In this document: positions 43,312-51,505 of the stretch, piece after piece
Numbering within the stretch: position 1 is the first letter of the stretch
How the letters are laid out: each line of letters starts with the position of its first letter
DNA from: Eubacterium sp.
GTDB lineage: Bacteria > Bacillota > Clostridia > Lachnospirales > Lachnospiraceae
Reading direction: 5' to 3'
Assembly (NCBI GenBank): GCA_017459345.1
Contig: JAFUDC010000032.1
Coordinates: 1 to 54,394 of the forward strand
DNA length: 54,394 nucleotides
Notes under the pieces: generated by a model
The model's database searches: none
What the model saw: only the letters and a program-made list of their open reading frames with translations
What the model was told of the DNA's origin: nothing
Program-made: the position numbers and the translations under genes

Positions 43312-43506
43312 ATGGTTATGATTAATGGAGAGGCCAGACAGGCGGCCGGGAAGTCCATATCCCAGTGCCTTAAGGAGATGGATTATGATCCCCGGACCGT
43401 AGCCGTGGAGCGTAATGAGGAGATTGTGCCAAAGGCGCAGTATGAAGAGACGATTCTGCAGGATGGAGACACAGTGGAGGTTGTCAGCTTTGTGGGGGGC
43501 GGCTGA
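43312..43506 (+). CDS. thiS: Sulfur carrier protein ThiS
   Basis: A 64-residue ubiquitin-like protein that carries sulfur as a C-terminal thiocarboxylate for thiazole synthesis. The sequence [36 protein letters not shown] is standard. It ends GGG rather than the usual GG, so one residue would follow the reactive diglycine unless the last Gly is itself used or trimmed. GGAGGTG precedes the ATG. thiF starts two bases after its stop. Confidence 0.93.
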   Translation: MVMINGEARQAAGKSISQCLKEMDYDPRTVAVERNEEIVPKAQYEETILQDGDTVEVVSFVGGG

Positions 43507-43507
43507 T

Positions 43508-44203
43508 ATGAAGATGTCAGATCAGTTTGTTTCCAGTAAAAAAGAGCCTGTCAAAGGTATATCGAGTCCGATCCCCACAAAGGATAAATGGTACCAGGCA
43601 CTGGCTGACAGGCATGGAAAGGAGAGGCAGGAGGCATTTTCCTCTGCCACAGTGGCCATCTGCGGCCTGGGAGGTCTGGGCTCCAATATCGCCATATCTC
43701 TGGCCAGAGCAGGTATTGGTAAGTTAATCTTGATTGACTTTGACAAAGTGGATATCACGAATCTTCATCGTCAGCAATATAAAGCAAGCCAGATCGGCAT
43801 GTTCAAGACCCAGGCTCTTGCTGAGAATCTGAAGGAGATTGCTCCCTATGTGGTGACAGAGGTTCACACAGCACGGATTGATGAGGAGAATGCAGTTAAG
43901 CTCCTTTCCGGAGCAGATATCATCTGTGAAGCCTTTGACAATGCAGAGAACAAGGCCATGCTGGTCAACCTGGTCCTTGAGAAGATGCCGGAAAAGTATC
44001 TGGTGGCTGGATCGGGTATGGCTGGCTTTGGGTCTGCCAACACCATTAAAACCAGACGGATCATGAAGCGTTTTTATCTGAGCGGGGACGGGGTCAGTGA
44101 TGTCCGGGATGACATCGGCCTGGTATCCTCCAGAGTGATGGCCTGCGGGGCCCACCAGGCTCATATGGTTCTGCGAATCCTGTCAGGGGAGTTGGATCCC
44201 TAA
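43508..44203 (+). CDS. thiF: ThiS adenylyltransferase ThiF
   Basis: A 231-residue E1-like enzyme that adenylates the C-terminus of ThiS. The nucleotide loop GLGGLGSNIAISLARAG, the strand LILIDFDKVDITNLHRQQY and the Arg in HRQQY are conserved. It is of the short Clostridia type, in which the usual C-terminal CxxC zinc motif is not seen. The start at 43508 is the natural one, just after the thiS stop. Confidence 0.92.
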   Translation: MKMSDQFVSSKKEPVKGISSPIPTKDKWYQALADRHGKERQEAFSSATVAICGLGGLGSNIAISLARAGIGKLILIDFDKVDITNLHRQQYKASQIGMFKTQALAENLKEIAPYVVTEVHTARIDEENAVKLLSGADIICEAFDNAENKAMLVNLVLEKMPEKYLVAGSGMAGFGSANTIKTRRIMKRFYLSGDGVSDVRDDIGLVSSRVMACGAHQAHMVLRILSGELDP

Positions 44204-44233
44204 GCTATTCAAGAAGAAAGAAGGAATAAAGAT

Positions 44234-45004
44234 ATGAACAATGACAAATTAGTGATTGCCGGACATGAATTTAATTCCCGTTTTATCCTGGGATCCGGTA
44301 AATACTCTATGAAATTGATCGAGGCAGCGGTCAAGGATGCCGGTGCGGAGATCATTACCCTGGCTGTCCGCCGGGCCAATACCAAAGACCAGGAAAATAT
44401 CCTGGACTATATCCCAGAGGGTGTGACCCTGCTGCCCAATACCAGCGGAGCCAGGACAGCCAAGGAGGCAGTCCGTATCGCCAGACTTGCCAGAGAGCTG
44501 GGCTGCGGTGATTTTGTAAAGATTGAAATTATGCGGGATTCCAAGTACCTGCTGCCGGATAATTATGAGACCATAAAGGCAACAGAGATCCTTGTCAATG
44601 AAGGCTTTATTGTTATGCCCTATATGTATCCTGACCTGAACGTTGCAAGAGACCTGGCTAATGCAGGTGCTGCCAGCATCATGCCTCTGGCATCCCCTAT
44701 CGGTTCAAACCGGGGTCTTGCCACAAAGGACTTTATCCAGATCTTGATTGATGAGATTGATCTTCCAGTTATCGTGGATGCGGGGATCGGCAAGCCTTCC
44801 CAGGCCTGTGAGGCCATGGAAGCCGGAGCCGCCGCCATCATGGCAAATACTGCCCTGGCCACAGCAGGCGACCTGACCCTAATGGCCTCAGCCTTTAAGA
44901 AGGCCATCGAGGCAGGAAGGGAGGCCTATCTGGCCGGTCTTGGCCGGGTTCTGACCAGGGGAGCATCCTCCTCAGATCCTTTGACCGGATTCTTGAGAGA
45001 TTAA
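44234..45004 (+). CDS. thiG: Thiazole synthase ThiG
   Basis: A 256-residue TIM-barrel enzyme that condenses deoxyxylulose phosphate, the iminoglycine made by ThiH and ThiS sulfur into the thiazole phosphate. The catalytic Lys is expected in the GSGKY..MK or FVKIEIM region; [43 protein letters not shown] are diagnostic. The gene ends GAT TAA, and those bases are also the first bases of a short repeat (D1). Confidence 0.95.
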   Translation: MNNDKLVIAGHEFNSRFILGSGKYSMKLIEAAVKDAGAEIITLAVRRANTKDQENILDYIPEGVTLLPNTSGARTAKEAVRIARLARELGCGDFVKIEIMRDSKYLLPDNYETIKATEILVNEGFIVMPYMYPDLNVARDLANAGAASIMPLASPIGSNRGLATKDFIQILIDEIDLPVIVDAGIGKPSQACEAMEAGAAAIMANTALATAGDLTLMASAFKKAIEAGREAYLAGLGRVLTRGASSSDPLTGFLRD

Positions 45005-45043
45005 AGCCTTCGGTGCAAAGAAGGCCGAGGCCTTCTTGATTAA
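45000..45043 (+). repeat. Hairpin repeat D1 between thiG and thiH
   Basis: AAGAAGGC (45018-45025) pairs with GCCTTCTT (45030-45037) around a CGAG tetraloop, preceded by ATTAAAGCCTTCGG. The same arrangement with compensating base changes occurs at 49314-49415 (D2). No T-run follows, so it is not an operon terminator; it could affect mRNA stability. Confidence 0.7.
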
Positions 45044-45074
45044 CTGAAATTAATTGTATGGAGAATAATACTTT

Positions 45075-46328
45075 ATGGAAAACCAGTTTTTTGTAGATTC
45101 CGAATATTTATCCCAAAAGGCTCTGGAGCGGAAGCACCGCCTGGAGACAGATCCGACTTCCAGAAAGGACCATATGGAATATCTGCCGGGGATGGAACAG
45201 ATTGATTCCGACATCTGCTCTAAGGTGATGGGGCAGATGAATTCTTATGACTATTCCGTTTATACTGCAAAGGATGTGAAGGCCGCCCTGGAGCATGAGA
45301 CCTGCAGCCTTGATGATTTCAAGGCCTTACTTTCGCCGGCGGCGGAGCCCTTCTTAGAGCAGATGGCCCAGAAAGCAAGGCTGATCACCAGCAGGCATTT
45401 CGGCAATACGGTCTATCTCTTTACCCCCCTATATATTGCCAACTACTGTGAGAACTATTGCGTATACTGCGGATTTAACTGCTACAATCATATCAGCCGC
45501 ATGAAGCTTAGCATGGAGCAGATTGAAAAGGAGATGAAGGTCATCGCTGACTCCGGCATGGAGGAGATTCTGATTCTGACGGGAGAGAGCCGAAGCCAGT
45601 CAGACGTGAAATACATTGGGGAGGCCTGCAAGCTGGCCAGGAAGTATTTCCGGATGGTGGGTCTTGAGATCTATCCGGTCAATACCGATGAGTACCGCTA
45701 CCTGCATGAGTGTGGGGCAGATTATGTCACAGTCTTCCAGGAGACCTACGACACAGACAAGTATGAGACATTACATTTGCTGGGACATAAGAGGGTGTGG
45801 CCTTACCGCTTTGATGCCCAGGAGCGTGCCCTGATGGGCGGCATGCGGGGTGTGGCCTTTTCTGCCCTTTTAGGCCTGGCTGACTTCAGGAAGGACGCCC
45901 TGGCAAGTGCCCTCCATGTCTATTACCTGCAGAGAAAGTATCCCTACGCGGAGATGTCCTTATCCTGCCCCAGGCTTCGTCCCATCATCAATAATGATAA
46001 GATCAATCCTTTAGATGTCCATGAGCGCCAGCTCTGTCAGATTATCTGTGCCTACCGGATCTTCCTGCCCTTTGTGGGCATCACCGTATCATCCAGGGAG
46101 AGTGCGGAATTCAGGAACGGAATTGTAAAGATCGCCGCCACCAAGATTTCGGCCGGCGTCTCCACGGGAATCGGCGACCATGAGAGCAAGTACAGCGGCA
46201 CCGAGACAGAGGAAGCCCAGGGCGATGAACAGTTTGAGATCGATGATGGCAGGAGCCTTGAGACCATGTATCAGGATATGGAAGGGGCAGGCCTGCAGCC
46301 GGTACTGAATGATTATCTGTATGTATAA
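45075..46328 (+). CDS. thiH: 2-iminoacetate synthase ThiH (radical SAM)
   Basis: A 417-residue radical SAM enzyme that splits tyrosine to give dehydroglycine for ThiG. The 4Fe-4S motif CENYCVYC (CX3CX2C) lies near residues 128-135. The following GFNCYNHISRMKLS and the LTGESRSQSDVKYI stretch match ThiH. The C-terminal segment GISTGIGDHE-type (seen as GVSTGIGDHESKYSG) is also conserved. The oxygen-labile ThiH route, instead of ThiO, fits an anaerobe. Confidence 0.94.
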   Translation: MENQFFVDSEYLSQKALERKHRLETDPTSRKDHMEYLPGMEQIDSDICSKVMGQMNSYDYSVYTAKDVKAALEHETCSLDDFKALLSPAAEPFLEQMAQKARLITSRHFGNTVYLFTPLYIANYCENYCVYCGFNCYNHISRMKLSMEQIEKEMKVIADSGMEEILILTGESRSQSDVKYIGEACKLARKYFRMVGLEIYPVNTDEYRYLHECGADYVTVFQETYDTDKYETLHLLGHKRVWPYRFDAQERALMGGMRGVAFSALLGLADFRKDALASALHVYYLQRKYPYAEMSLSCPRLRPIINNDKINPLDVHERQLCQIICAYRIFLPFVGITVSSRESAEFRNGIVKIAATKISAGVSTGIGDHESKYSGTETEEAQGDEQFEIDDGRSLETMYQDMEGAGLQPVLNDYLYV

Positions 46329-46346
46329 AGAAAGGAAAGTTAATAC

Positions 46347-46979
46347 ATGAAACAATTCAACCCAACCCTTTACTTTATCACTGATTCTACATTCTGTGAT
46401 GAAGAAGAGTTTTTATATCGGACGGAGCAGGGTTTGATGGGCGGGGCAACCCTTCTTCAGCTGCGGGAGAAAGATAAAAGCACCCGGGAATACATCGCCA
46501 TAGCCGAAAAGGTCCACCATTTGACGAAAAAGTATAATGTGCCTCTGATCATTGATGACCGGATTGATGTGGCCATGGCTGTGGGAGCAGAAGGGGTTCA
46601 TCTGGGGCAGAGCGATATGCCTGTAAAAACCGCCAGAAAGATTCTTGGAGAGGATATTATCATCGGGGCAACCACCAAGACAGTGCCTCAGGCCCTGGAG
46701 GCTTATGAGCAGGGGGCAGATTATCTGGGTGTGGGAGCCATCTACCCCACCACGACCCATGTAAAGACCGTCCTTACATCCACGGAGACCCTGGATGCCA
46801 TCTGCAAGACCGTACCTATCCCGGTCAATGCCATCGGGGGGCTGAATAAGACTAATACGGATGTCTTAAAAGGAATCGGTATTGCGGGAATCTGCGTGGT
46901 ATCAGCCATTATGAAGGCGGAAGATCCCAAAACTGAGGCAGAGATTCTGCTGGAGATTGCCAAAAAGCTGACAAGGTAA
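46347..46979 (+). CDS. thiE: Thiamine phosphate synthase ThiE
   Basis: A 210-residue TIM-barrel enzyme joining the pyrimidine diphosphate and thiazole phosphate to make thiamine phosphate. LQLREKDKSTREYI, VPLIIDDRIDVAMAVGAEGVHLGQSDMP and YLGVGAIYPTTT are the family's phosphate- and pyrimidine-binding blocks, and the terminal PVNAIGGLN is also present. GAAAGGAAAG precedes the ATG. It is the last gene directly under the TPP riboswitch unless transcription continues to thiD. Confidence 0.94.
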   Translation: MKQFNPTLYFITDSTFCDEEEFLYRTEQGLMGGATLLQLREKDKSTREYIAIAEKVHHLTKKYNVPLIIDDRIDVAMAVGAEGVHLGQSDMPVKTARKILGEDIIIGATTKTVPQALEAYEQGADYLGVGAIYPTTTHVKTVLTSTETLDAICKTVPIPVNAIGGLNKTNTDVLKGIGIAGICVVSAIMKAEDPKTEAEILLEIAKKLTR

Positions 46980-47049
46980 TAATAACCGTTTCTTATTTTG
47001 GCTCAGTCATATCATACTTATAAGAGCTAAATTACAAAATTAATAAGGG

Positions 47050-47115
47050 AAGCATGCTCTGATCCTAATCGAAGGTCAGGAGCTTCAAGCGGTAAATCGG
47101 GGGCACCACTTTTTA
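47050..47115 (+). promoter_or_regulatory. Structured leader before thiD, class not identified
   Basis: A hairpin at 47050-47085 has stems AAGC/GCTT, CTGA/TCAG and CCT/AGG with an internal loop (ATGCT/GA), a bulged T and the loop AATCGA. It is followed by AAGCGGTAAATCGGGGGCACCAC and a short TTTTT. The 180-base gap between thiE and thiD is otherwise without a gene. It lacks the CTGAGA and ACCTGAT motifs of a TPP riboswitch. It may be an RNA switch for thiamin intermediates (an HMP-PP type is conceivable), but I cannot match it to a consensus. Confidence 0.4.
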
Positions 47116-47159
47116 TCGCTATATAAAAATAATGCAGTTGCACAGGAAAGGAGACTGAG

Positions 47160-47987
47160 ATGATGAAAACAGCATTATCAATCGCAGGCAGCGATTCCTG
47201 CGGAGGCGCCGGTATTCAGGCAGATATCAAGACCATGACCATGAATGGGGTATATGCCATGAGTGCGGTCACAGCATTGACAGCACAGAACACAACCGGC
47301 GTGAGGGCAATTCAGGAAGCGACTCCTGAATTCTTAGGACAGCAGATTGACGCAGTGTTTGAGGATATTTATCCTGATGCCGTAAAGATCGGGATGGTTT
47401 CTTCCGCTGAGCTGATCAAGGTGATCGCAGAGAAACTTAAATTTTACAAAGCAAAAAATGTGGTGGTGGATCCGGTTATGGTTGCCACCAGCGGGTCCTC
47501 TCTATTGAAAACTGATGCGGTGGAGACACTGATTAAGGAGCTTCTGCCCCTGGCGACAGTGATTACTCCCAATATTCCGGAAGCGGAGATACTCTCAGGA
47601 ATGACCATCAAAGATGAGAATGACATGAAGAAGGCCGCAAAGCAGATCGGAGACGCCCATGGATGCGCCGTCCTTTTAAAAGGAGGACACAGCATCAATG
47701 ATGCCAATGATCTTCTCTATACGGCCGGGATGCTGACCTGGTTTAGGGGACGGCGGATTGACAATCCCAATACCCATGGAACCGGCTGTACCCTTTCAAG
47801 CGCCATTGCTTCCAACCTGGCCAAGGACTTTGACCTGGCGGAATCCGTTGCCAGAGCCAAAAGCTATATCTCGGGAGCCCTCTCAGATATGCTTGACCTG
47901 GGTTCCGGTGCAGGTCCGATGAATCATGCATTTAATCTGACTGGTGATTACAGAGAGGAGGCTGATCTGGATGACTGGGATGACTGA
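47160..47987 (+). CDS. thiD: Hydroxymethylpyrimidine (phosphate) kinase ThiD
   Basis: A 275-residue ribokinase-fold enzyme that phosphorylates HMP twice. LSIAGSDSCGGAGIQADIKTM, VTALTAQNTTGV, VVDPVMVATSG and NPNTHGTGCTLSSAI (with the catalytic Cys) are all diagnostic. AAAGGAG precedes the ATG. The gene overlaps the transporter that follows, so import and phosphorylation of HMP are coupled. Confidence 0.95.
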   Translation: MMKTALSIAGSDSCGGAGIQADIKTMTMNGVYAMSAVTALTAQNTTGVRAIQEATPEFLGQQIDAVFEDIYPDAVKIGMVSSAELIKVIAEKLKFYKAKNVVVDPVMVATSGSSLLKTDAVETLIKELLPLATVITPNIPEAEILSGMTIKDENDMKKAAKQIGDAHGCAVLLKGGHSINDANDLLYTAGMLTWFRGRRIDNPNTHGTGCTLSSAIASNLAKDFDLAESVARAKSYISGALSDMLDLGSGAGPMNHAFNLTGDYREEADLDDWDD

Positions 47988-49143
47988 GAGAAGGACCAGT
48001 GTATTTGAGAACAGCCTCATCTGGTTTGGGGCCGGTGTCTCCATCGCGGAGATTCTGACGGGAACTTACTTTGCCCCCCTGGGCTTCTCCCGGGGACTGG
48101 CAGCTGTTCTTATCGGACATATCATAGGCTGCACCATGCTCTTCCTTGCCGGCCTTATCGGAGGAATAGTGAGAAAGTCTGCCATGGAGACAGCCCAGAT
48201 GAGTTTCGGCAGCAAGGGAGGCCTGCTCTTTTCCGTGCTTAATATCGTCCAGCTGGTAGGCTGGACCGCCATCATGATCTATGACGGGGCCCTGGCGGCA
48301 GGCGGTATATGGAATACCGGTTCCTATGTCTGGTGCCTGGTGATCGGCGGCCTGATTATCGTCTGGATTCTGATCGGTATTGAGAACCTGGGCAAGGTCA
48401 ACACAGTTGCCATGGCAGCCCTTTTTCTGCTGACCATCGTTTTATGTATAGTTATCTTTGGAAAAGGATCCATGATTCCTATTTCTGAGGATGCCATGAC
48501 CTTCGGCGCCGCAGTGGAATTATCTGTGGCCATGCCCCTGTCCTGGCTTCCCCTGATCAGCGATTACACCAGAGAGGCGGAGAAACCGGTCCAGGCAACG
48601 GCTGCCAGTGCCATCACTTACGGCCTGGTCAGCTGCTGGATGTACGTCATCGGCATGGGGGCTGCCATATTTACGGGAGAATCGGACATTGCCATGATAA
48701 TGGTTAAGGCAGGCCTTGGCATCGCAGGGCTTTTGATTATCGTATTTTCCACGGTGACAACCACATTTCTTGATGCATATTCCGCCGGAATCTCCAGCGA
48801 AACCCTTTCATCAAAGATTAGTGGAAAATGGATGGCGGTTCTGGTTACCGTAATAGGAACGGCAGCCGCGATATTTCTGCCCCTGACGGATATTACGGAA
48901 TTTCTCTATTTTATCGGTTCGGTTTTTGCACCCATGATAGCCATTCAGATTGCTGACTTCTTCCTGCTTAAGAGAGACAGTGAGGATGAAGCCTTTGATA
49001 TGGTCAACCTGGTCATCTGGCTGCTGGGATTTATCATATACCGCTTCCTGATGCGGATCGATATCATTGTGGGTAATACCCTGCCGGATATGGTTGTGAC
49101 CATCCTGATCTGTATTCTTGTTCGTAAACTGGCCAGGAAATAA
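47971..49143 (+). CDS. cytX: Putative hydroxymethylpyrimidine transporter CytX
   Basis: A 390-residue NCS1-family membrane protein with about twelve predicted helices. SLIWFGAGVSIAEILTGTYF, GKVNTVAMAALFLLT and PLSWLPLISDYTR match CytX, a pyrimidine importer found in thiamin operons. The start at 47971 lies inside the end of thiD, after GAGGAGG; other in-frame ATGs lie at 47944 and 47980. Its position directly after thiD supports HMP uptake. Confidence 0.88.
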   Translation: MTGMTERRTSVFENSLIWFGAGVSIAEILTGTYFAPLGFSRGLAAVLIGHIIGCTMLFLAGLIGGIVRKSAMETAQMSFGSKGGLLFSVLNIVQLVGWTAIMIYDGALAAGGIWNTGSYVWCLVIGGLIIVWILIGIENLGKVNTVAMAALFLLTIVLCIVIFGKGSMIPISEDAMTFGAAVELSVAMPLSWLPLISDYTREAEKPVQATAASAITYGLVSCWMYVIGMGAAIFTGESDIAMIMVKAGLGIAGLLIIVFSTVTTTFLDAYSAGISSETLSSKISGKWMAVLVTVIGTAAAIFLPLTDITEFLYFIGSVFAPMIAIQIADFFLLKRDSEDEAFDMVNLVIWLLGFIIYRFLMRIDIIVGNTLPDMVVTILICILVRKLARK

Positions 49144-49226
49144 ACACCAATCCCCAAGGAGATAACGATTAAACAATCCCGGGAACTATGCAGCAGATAT
49201 CAGTCTGCATGGTTTTCGGGTTCTTT

Positions 49227-49321
49227 TAATCTCTGACGCAGTTTTCGCATGACATTCATGAGATGAATGCCCAAGTGTTAACTTCTCTCCGAGTTGGATT
49301 GTATATCCGCGTCAGAGATTA
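49227..49321. repeat. Small interspersed repeat, copy 2, with 13-bp terminal inverted repeats
   Basis: Perfect ends TAATCTCTGACGC (49227-49239) and GCGTCAGAGATTA (49309-49321) define a 95-bp palindrome-ended unit. The interior aligns to 40868-40966. It lies 84 bases after the cytX stop and abuts the D2 repeat. Confidence 0.85.
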
Positions 49322-49415
49322 AAGCCTCCGGCGGATGCGCACGGATTCGGATTGGAATTATGTCAGCTGAGCTGACCCGAATCCGGCGCCAAGAACGCAG
49401 AGGCGTTCTTGATAA
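49314..49415 (+). repeat. Hairpin repeat D2 with a second palindrome inserted in it
   Basis: Outer parts match D1: AGAGATTAAAGCCTCCGG and the hairpin AAGAACGC (49391-49398)/GCGTTCTT (49403-49410) with an AGAG loop. Between them, not present in D1, is a nested palindrome: CGGATTCGG (49342-49350)/CCGAATCCG (49377-49385) enclosing GTCAGC/GCTGAC (49362-49376). Confidence 0.75.
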
Positions 49416-49469
49416 TGAGAAATATACCAATTAATATTTCATAATATGATAAAAATCAGAAATTGTATA

Positions 49470-49511
49470 TTGACTAAAAAAGGATAATGTGTATAATATA
49501 AGCAGTTGCAC
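49470..49511 (+). promoter_or_regulatory. Predicted promoter of the flavodoxin gene
   Basis: TTGACT (49470-49475) and TATAAT (49492-49497) with a 16-base spacer. GTTGCACACAAT lies just after the -10, similar in place and sequence to the GTTGTGCACAAC palindrome at the ferritin-like gene. The 150-base leader that follows holds no evident gene. Confidence 0.55.
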
Positions 49512-49667
49512 ACAATAAAAAAGCACGCAATACTAAATTTGTCATGAATTAGAGTCGGATATTGAAGGTTCTGCAATAAAAAACAGGCATTATCATCATG
49601 TAGACTCTGATTGAGCAGCAGAAAATAATTGGATTGATAATAGCAAGATGAGGAAGGAGTGTTATAT

Positions 49668-50063
49668 ATGAGTGCGGCAGTTAGATATTATTCAAGATCA
49701 GGCAATACGAAGGCTCTGGCCGAGGCTATCGCAAAAGGAGCCGGAGTCAGCGCAGTATCAGTGGATACCAGTGATGCAGCGATCAAAGAACCAGTTGATG
49801 TACTCTTTATTGGCGGAGCCCTTTATGCTTACGGTCTTGATAAGAATCTTAAGGAGTATTTAAAAACGCTGAAGAAGGAGGATGCAAAAAAGGCTGTGGT
49901 ATTCTCCACATCCTGGGTTTCAAAGCATTCCATCGACCTGATTCGGGAGGGTCTTAAGGAAGCAGGTATCCCTGTGGAAGATCAGGCCTTCTACGCGCGG
50001 AATAAGCCCGGCCAGAAGAAGCTGGCAGAGGCAGAGCGTTTTGCAAAGAGATGTCTCTTATAA
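49668..50063 (+). CDS. Flavodoxin
   Basis: A 131-residue flavodoxin-fold electron carrier. The FMN phosphate loop YSRSGNTKALAEAIA begins at residue 7. VDVLFIGGALYAYGLDKNLKEYLKTL and KKAVVFSTSW are the other flavin-loop strands. It is of the short, Clostridia type. AAGGAG lies 8 bases before the ATG at 49668. Next to glutathione peroxidase, a redox defence or electron-supply role is likely. Confidence 0.88.
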   Translation: MSAAVRYYSRSGNTKALAEAIAKGAGVSAVSVDTSDAAIKEPVDVLFIGGALYAYGLDKNLKEYLKTLKKEDAKKAVVFSTSWVSKHSIDLIREGLKEAGIPVEDQAFYARNKPGQKKLAEAERFAKRCLL

Positions 50064-50148
50064 ACCATTATATTTGCAGGTTGAAAAACATCCTATCCTA
50101 TATCATTTAATATTCATATGATTTGGATAGTTTCAGTAATGAAAAGAT

Positions 50149-50210
50149 CAGGAGCCGGATTTTGTCTCGATTGCGCAGCAAGAGAGGTACAAAATCGGGC
50201 ATCCGACAAC
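50149..50210 (+). repeat. Palindromic leader repeat, copy upstream of glutathione peroxidase
   Basis: GATTTTGT (50158-50165) pairs with ACAAAATC within this stretch, and CGGAT pairs with ATCCG further out. The unit begins AGGAGCCGGAT and ends GGGCATCCGAC, as in 21974-22043 (AGGAGCCTGAT ... GTGCATCCGGAC). Stem bases differ while pairing is kept. Confidence 0.75.
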
Positions 50211-50254
50211 ATTAGTCAGAAAAAAATATAAGTTTTTAGAGGAGGAAGAGGAAA

Positions 50255-50794
50255 ATGATCTATGATTTCAATATCACAACAGGTACAGGAGAAGAACTGA
50301 ATTTAGCCGATTATAAGGGTAAGGTGATCATGATTGTGAACACTGCCACCGGCTGCGGATTTACTCCCCAGTATGCACCGATCGAGAAAATGTATGAAGA
50401 TTACCATGATCAGGGTCTGGAGATTATTGATATCCCCTGCAACCAGTTTGGCGGTCAGGCACCGGGATCTGATGATGAGATTCATGAATTCTGTACATTA
50501 CATTATAATACCACATTTCCTCAGATGAAGAAGTCTGATGTCAACGGGGAGAATGAGCTTCCGCTTTACACCTATCTGAAAGAACAGAAGGGCTTTGAAG
50601 GCTTTGACGATCATGATCTCAAGCCCCTCCTTGAGAAAATGTTTGCCCAGGCTGACCCGGACTGGGATAAGAAGCCGGATATCAAGTGGAATTTTACCAA
50701 GTTCATCATTGACCGGGAAGGAAATGTTGCAGCCCGCTTCGAGCCGACAGCCGACATGGCTAAAGTGGAGGAGTGCGTGAAGGCCCTTCTGTAA
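50255..50794 (+). CDS. Glutathione peroxidase family protein (cysteine type)
   Basis: A 179-residue thioredoxin-fold peroxidase that reduces hydroperoxides. The active site VNTATGCGFTPQY carries Cys (codon TGC) in place of selenocysteine. PCNQFGGQAPG supplies the Gln, and IKWNFTKFIIDREG the Trp/Asn of the catalytic tetrad. Bacterial members generally use thioredoxin rather than glutathione. AGGAGGAAGAGG precedes the ATG. The leader carries the same palindromic element as the ferritin-like gene. Confidence 0.93.
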   Translation: MIYDFNITTGTGEELNLADYKGKVIMIVNTATGCGFTPQYAPIEKMYEDYHDQGLEIIDIPCNQFGGQAPGSDDEIHEFCTLHYNTTFPQMKKSDVNGENELPLYTYLKEQKGFEGFDDHDLKPLLEKMFAQADPDWDKKPDIKWNFTKFIIDREGNVAARFEPTADMAKVEECVKALL

Positions 50795-50846
50795 TAGAAT
50801 ACAGCCCTCAATCCGATGGGGAATACACTGGGGAGTTTATGATATG

Positions 50847-50877
50847 AAGACCTGCGATAAAGCAGGTCTTTTTTTCG
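50847..50877 (+). terminator. Rho-independent terminator of glutathione peroxidase
   Basis: AAGACCTGC (50847-50855) pairs with GCAGGTCTT (50862-50870), followed by TTTTTTC. Confidence 0.9.
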
Positions 50878-51021
50878 CCATAGAAAGTATTGGCTCAACT
50901 CGAACATGGACGGATAATCTTGGATAACTATGGAAAAGATAATCTTTTCATAGATTTTCAACATGATATCATGGTATACTTACATTATTAGGAAATGAAA
51001 AAACACAAAGGAAGTATTAAC

Positions 51022-51480
51022 ATGTATTACGAGTTTGAGAGCCGATTTAATATGAATAAACTGGTTTTTGACGATGAGTGTCTTACAGCAGGGGAGAAGG
51101 TATATCCTTATGATGAGATTGAGAAATTGGAGGTGACCAGCGCACCCCTTTTTGCCACTTACGGAGTACTTACCGTCTCCATGCAGGGTAAGGATATCCC
51201 AATACTCTTTCCCAGAAGCTACGCCGGAAAGATTCAGCGGGTCATTCATGAACTGGAGAGGGAGAGAAGCAGCAGACAGAGAGAGAATTCATCAAAGAGA
51301 TCAAGGGACCAGATGTCCGTGATTTCTGAGTCAGAACCTGATTTGGGGCAGGGTTCAGCCCGGCAGCCCCTTCAGATGGATCCCTATGAGGAGATGAAGA
51401 AACTTAAAGAGCTTTTGGATCTTGATATCATTACAAAAGAAGAGTTTGACAGGAAAAAGAAAGAGCTTCTTCATCTGTAG
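51022..51480 (+). CDS. SHOCT-domain protein with PH-like N-terminus
   Basis: A 152-residue protein. The C-terminal 32 residues (MKKLKELLDLDIITKEEFDRKKKELL) are a SHOCT domain, a short helical oligomerisation motif common at bacterial protein ends. The N-terminal part (YYEFESRFNMNKLVFDDECL, YDEIEKLEV, GVLTVSMQGKDIPILFP) has the strand pattern of a bacterial PH-like domain. A Ser/Arg-rich linker lies between. Its role is unknown. AAAGGAAG precedes the ATG at 51022; an in-frame ATG at 50995 is less likely. Confidence 0.78.
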   Translation: MYYEFESRFNMNKLVFDDECLTAGEKVYPYDEIEKLEVTSAPLFATYGVLTVSMQGKDIPILFPRSYAGKIQRVIHELERERSSRQRENSSKRSRDQMSVISESEPDLGQGSARQPLQMDPYEEMKKLKELLDLDIITKEEFDRKKKELLHL

Positions 51481-51505
51481 ATTATTGGAAAGCAGGTGTA
51501 AACAG

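Noticed and set aside
46980-47159. SRP RNA or second TPP riboswitch before thiD
   Set aside because: GGTCAGG resembles the SRP core, but the GGAAG-GAAGCAG part is missing, and the TPP motifs CTGAGA and ACCTGAT are absent.
50255-50794. Selenocysteine in glutathione peroxidase
   Set aside because: The active-site codon is TGC, an ordinary cysteine, and no in-frame TGA is present.
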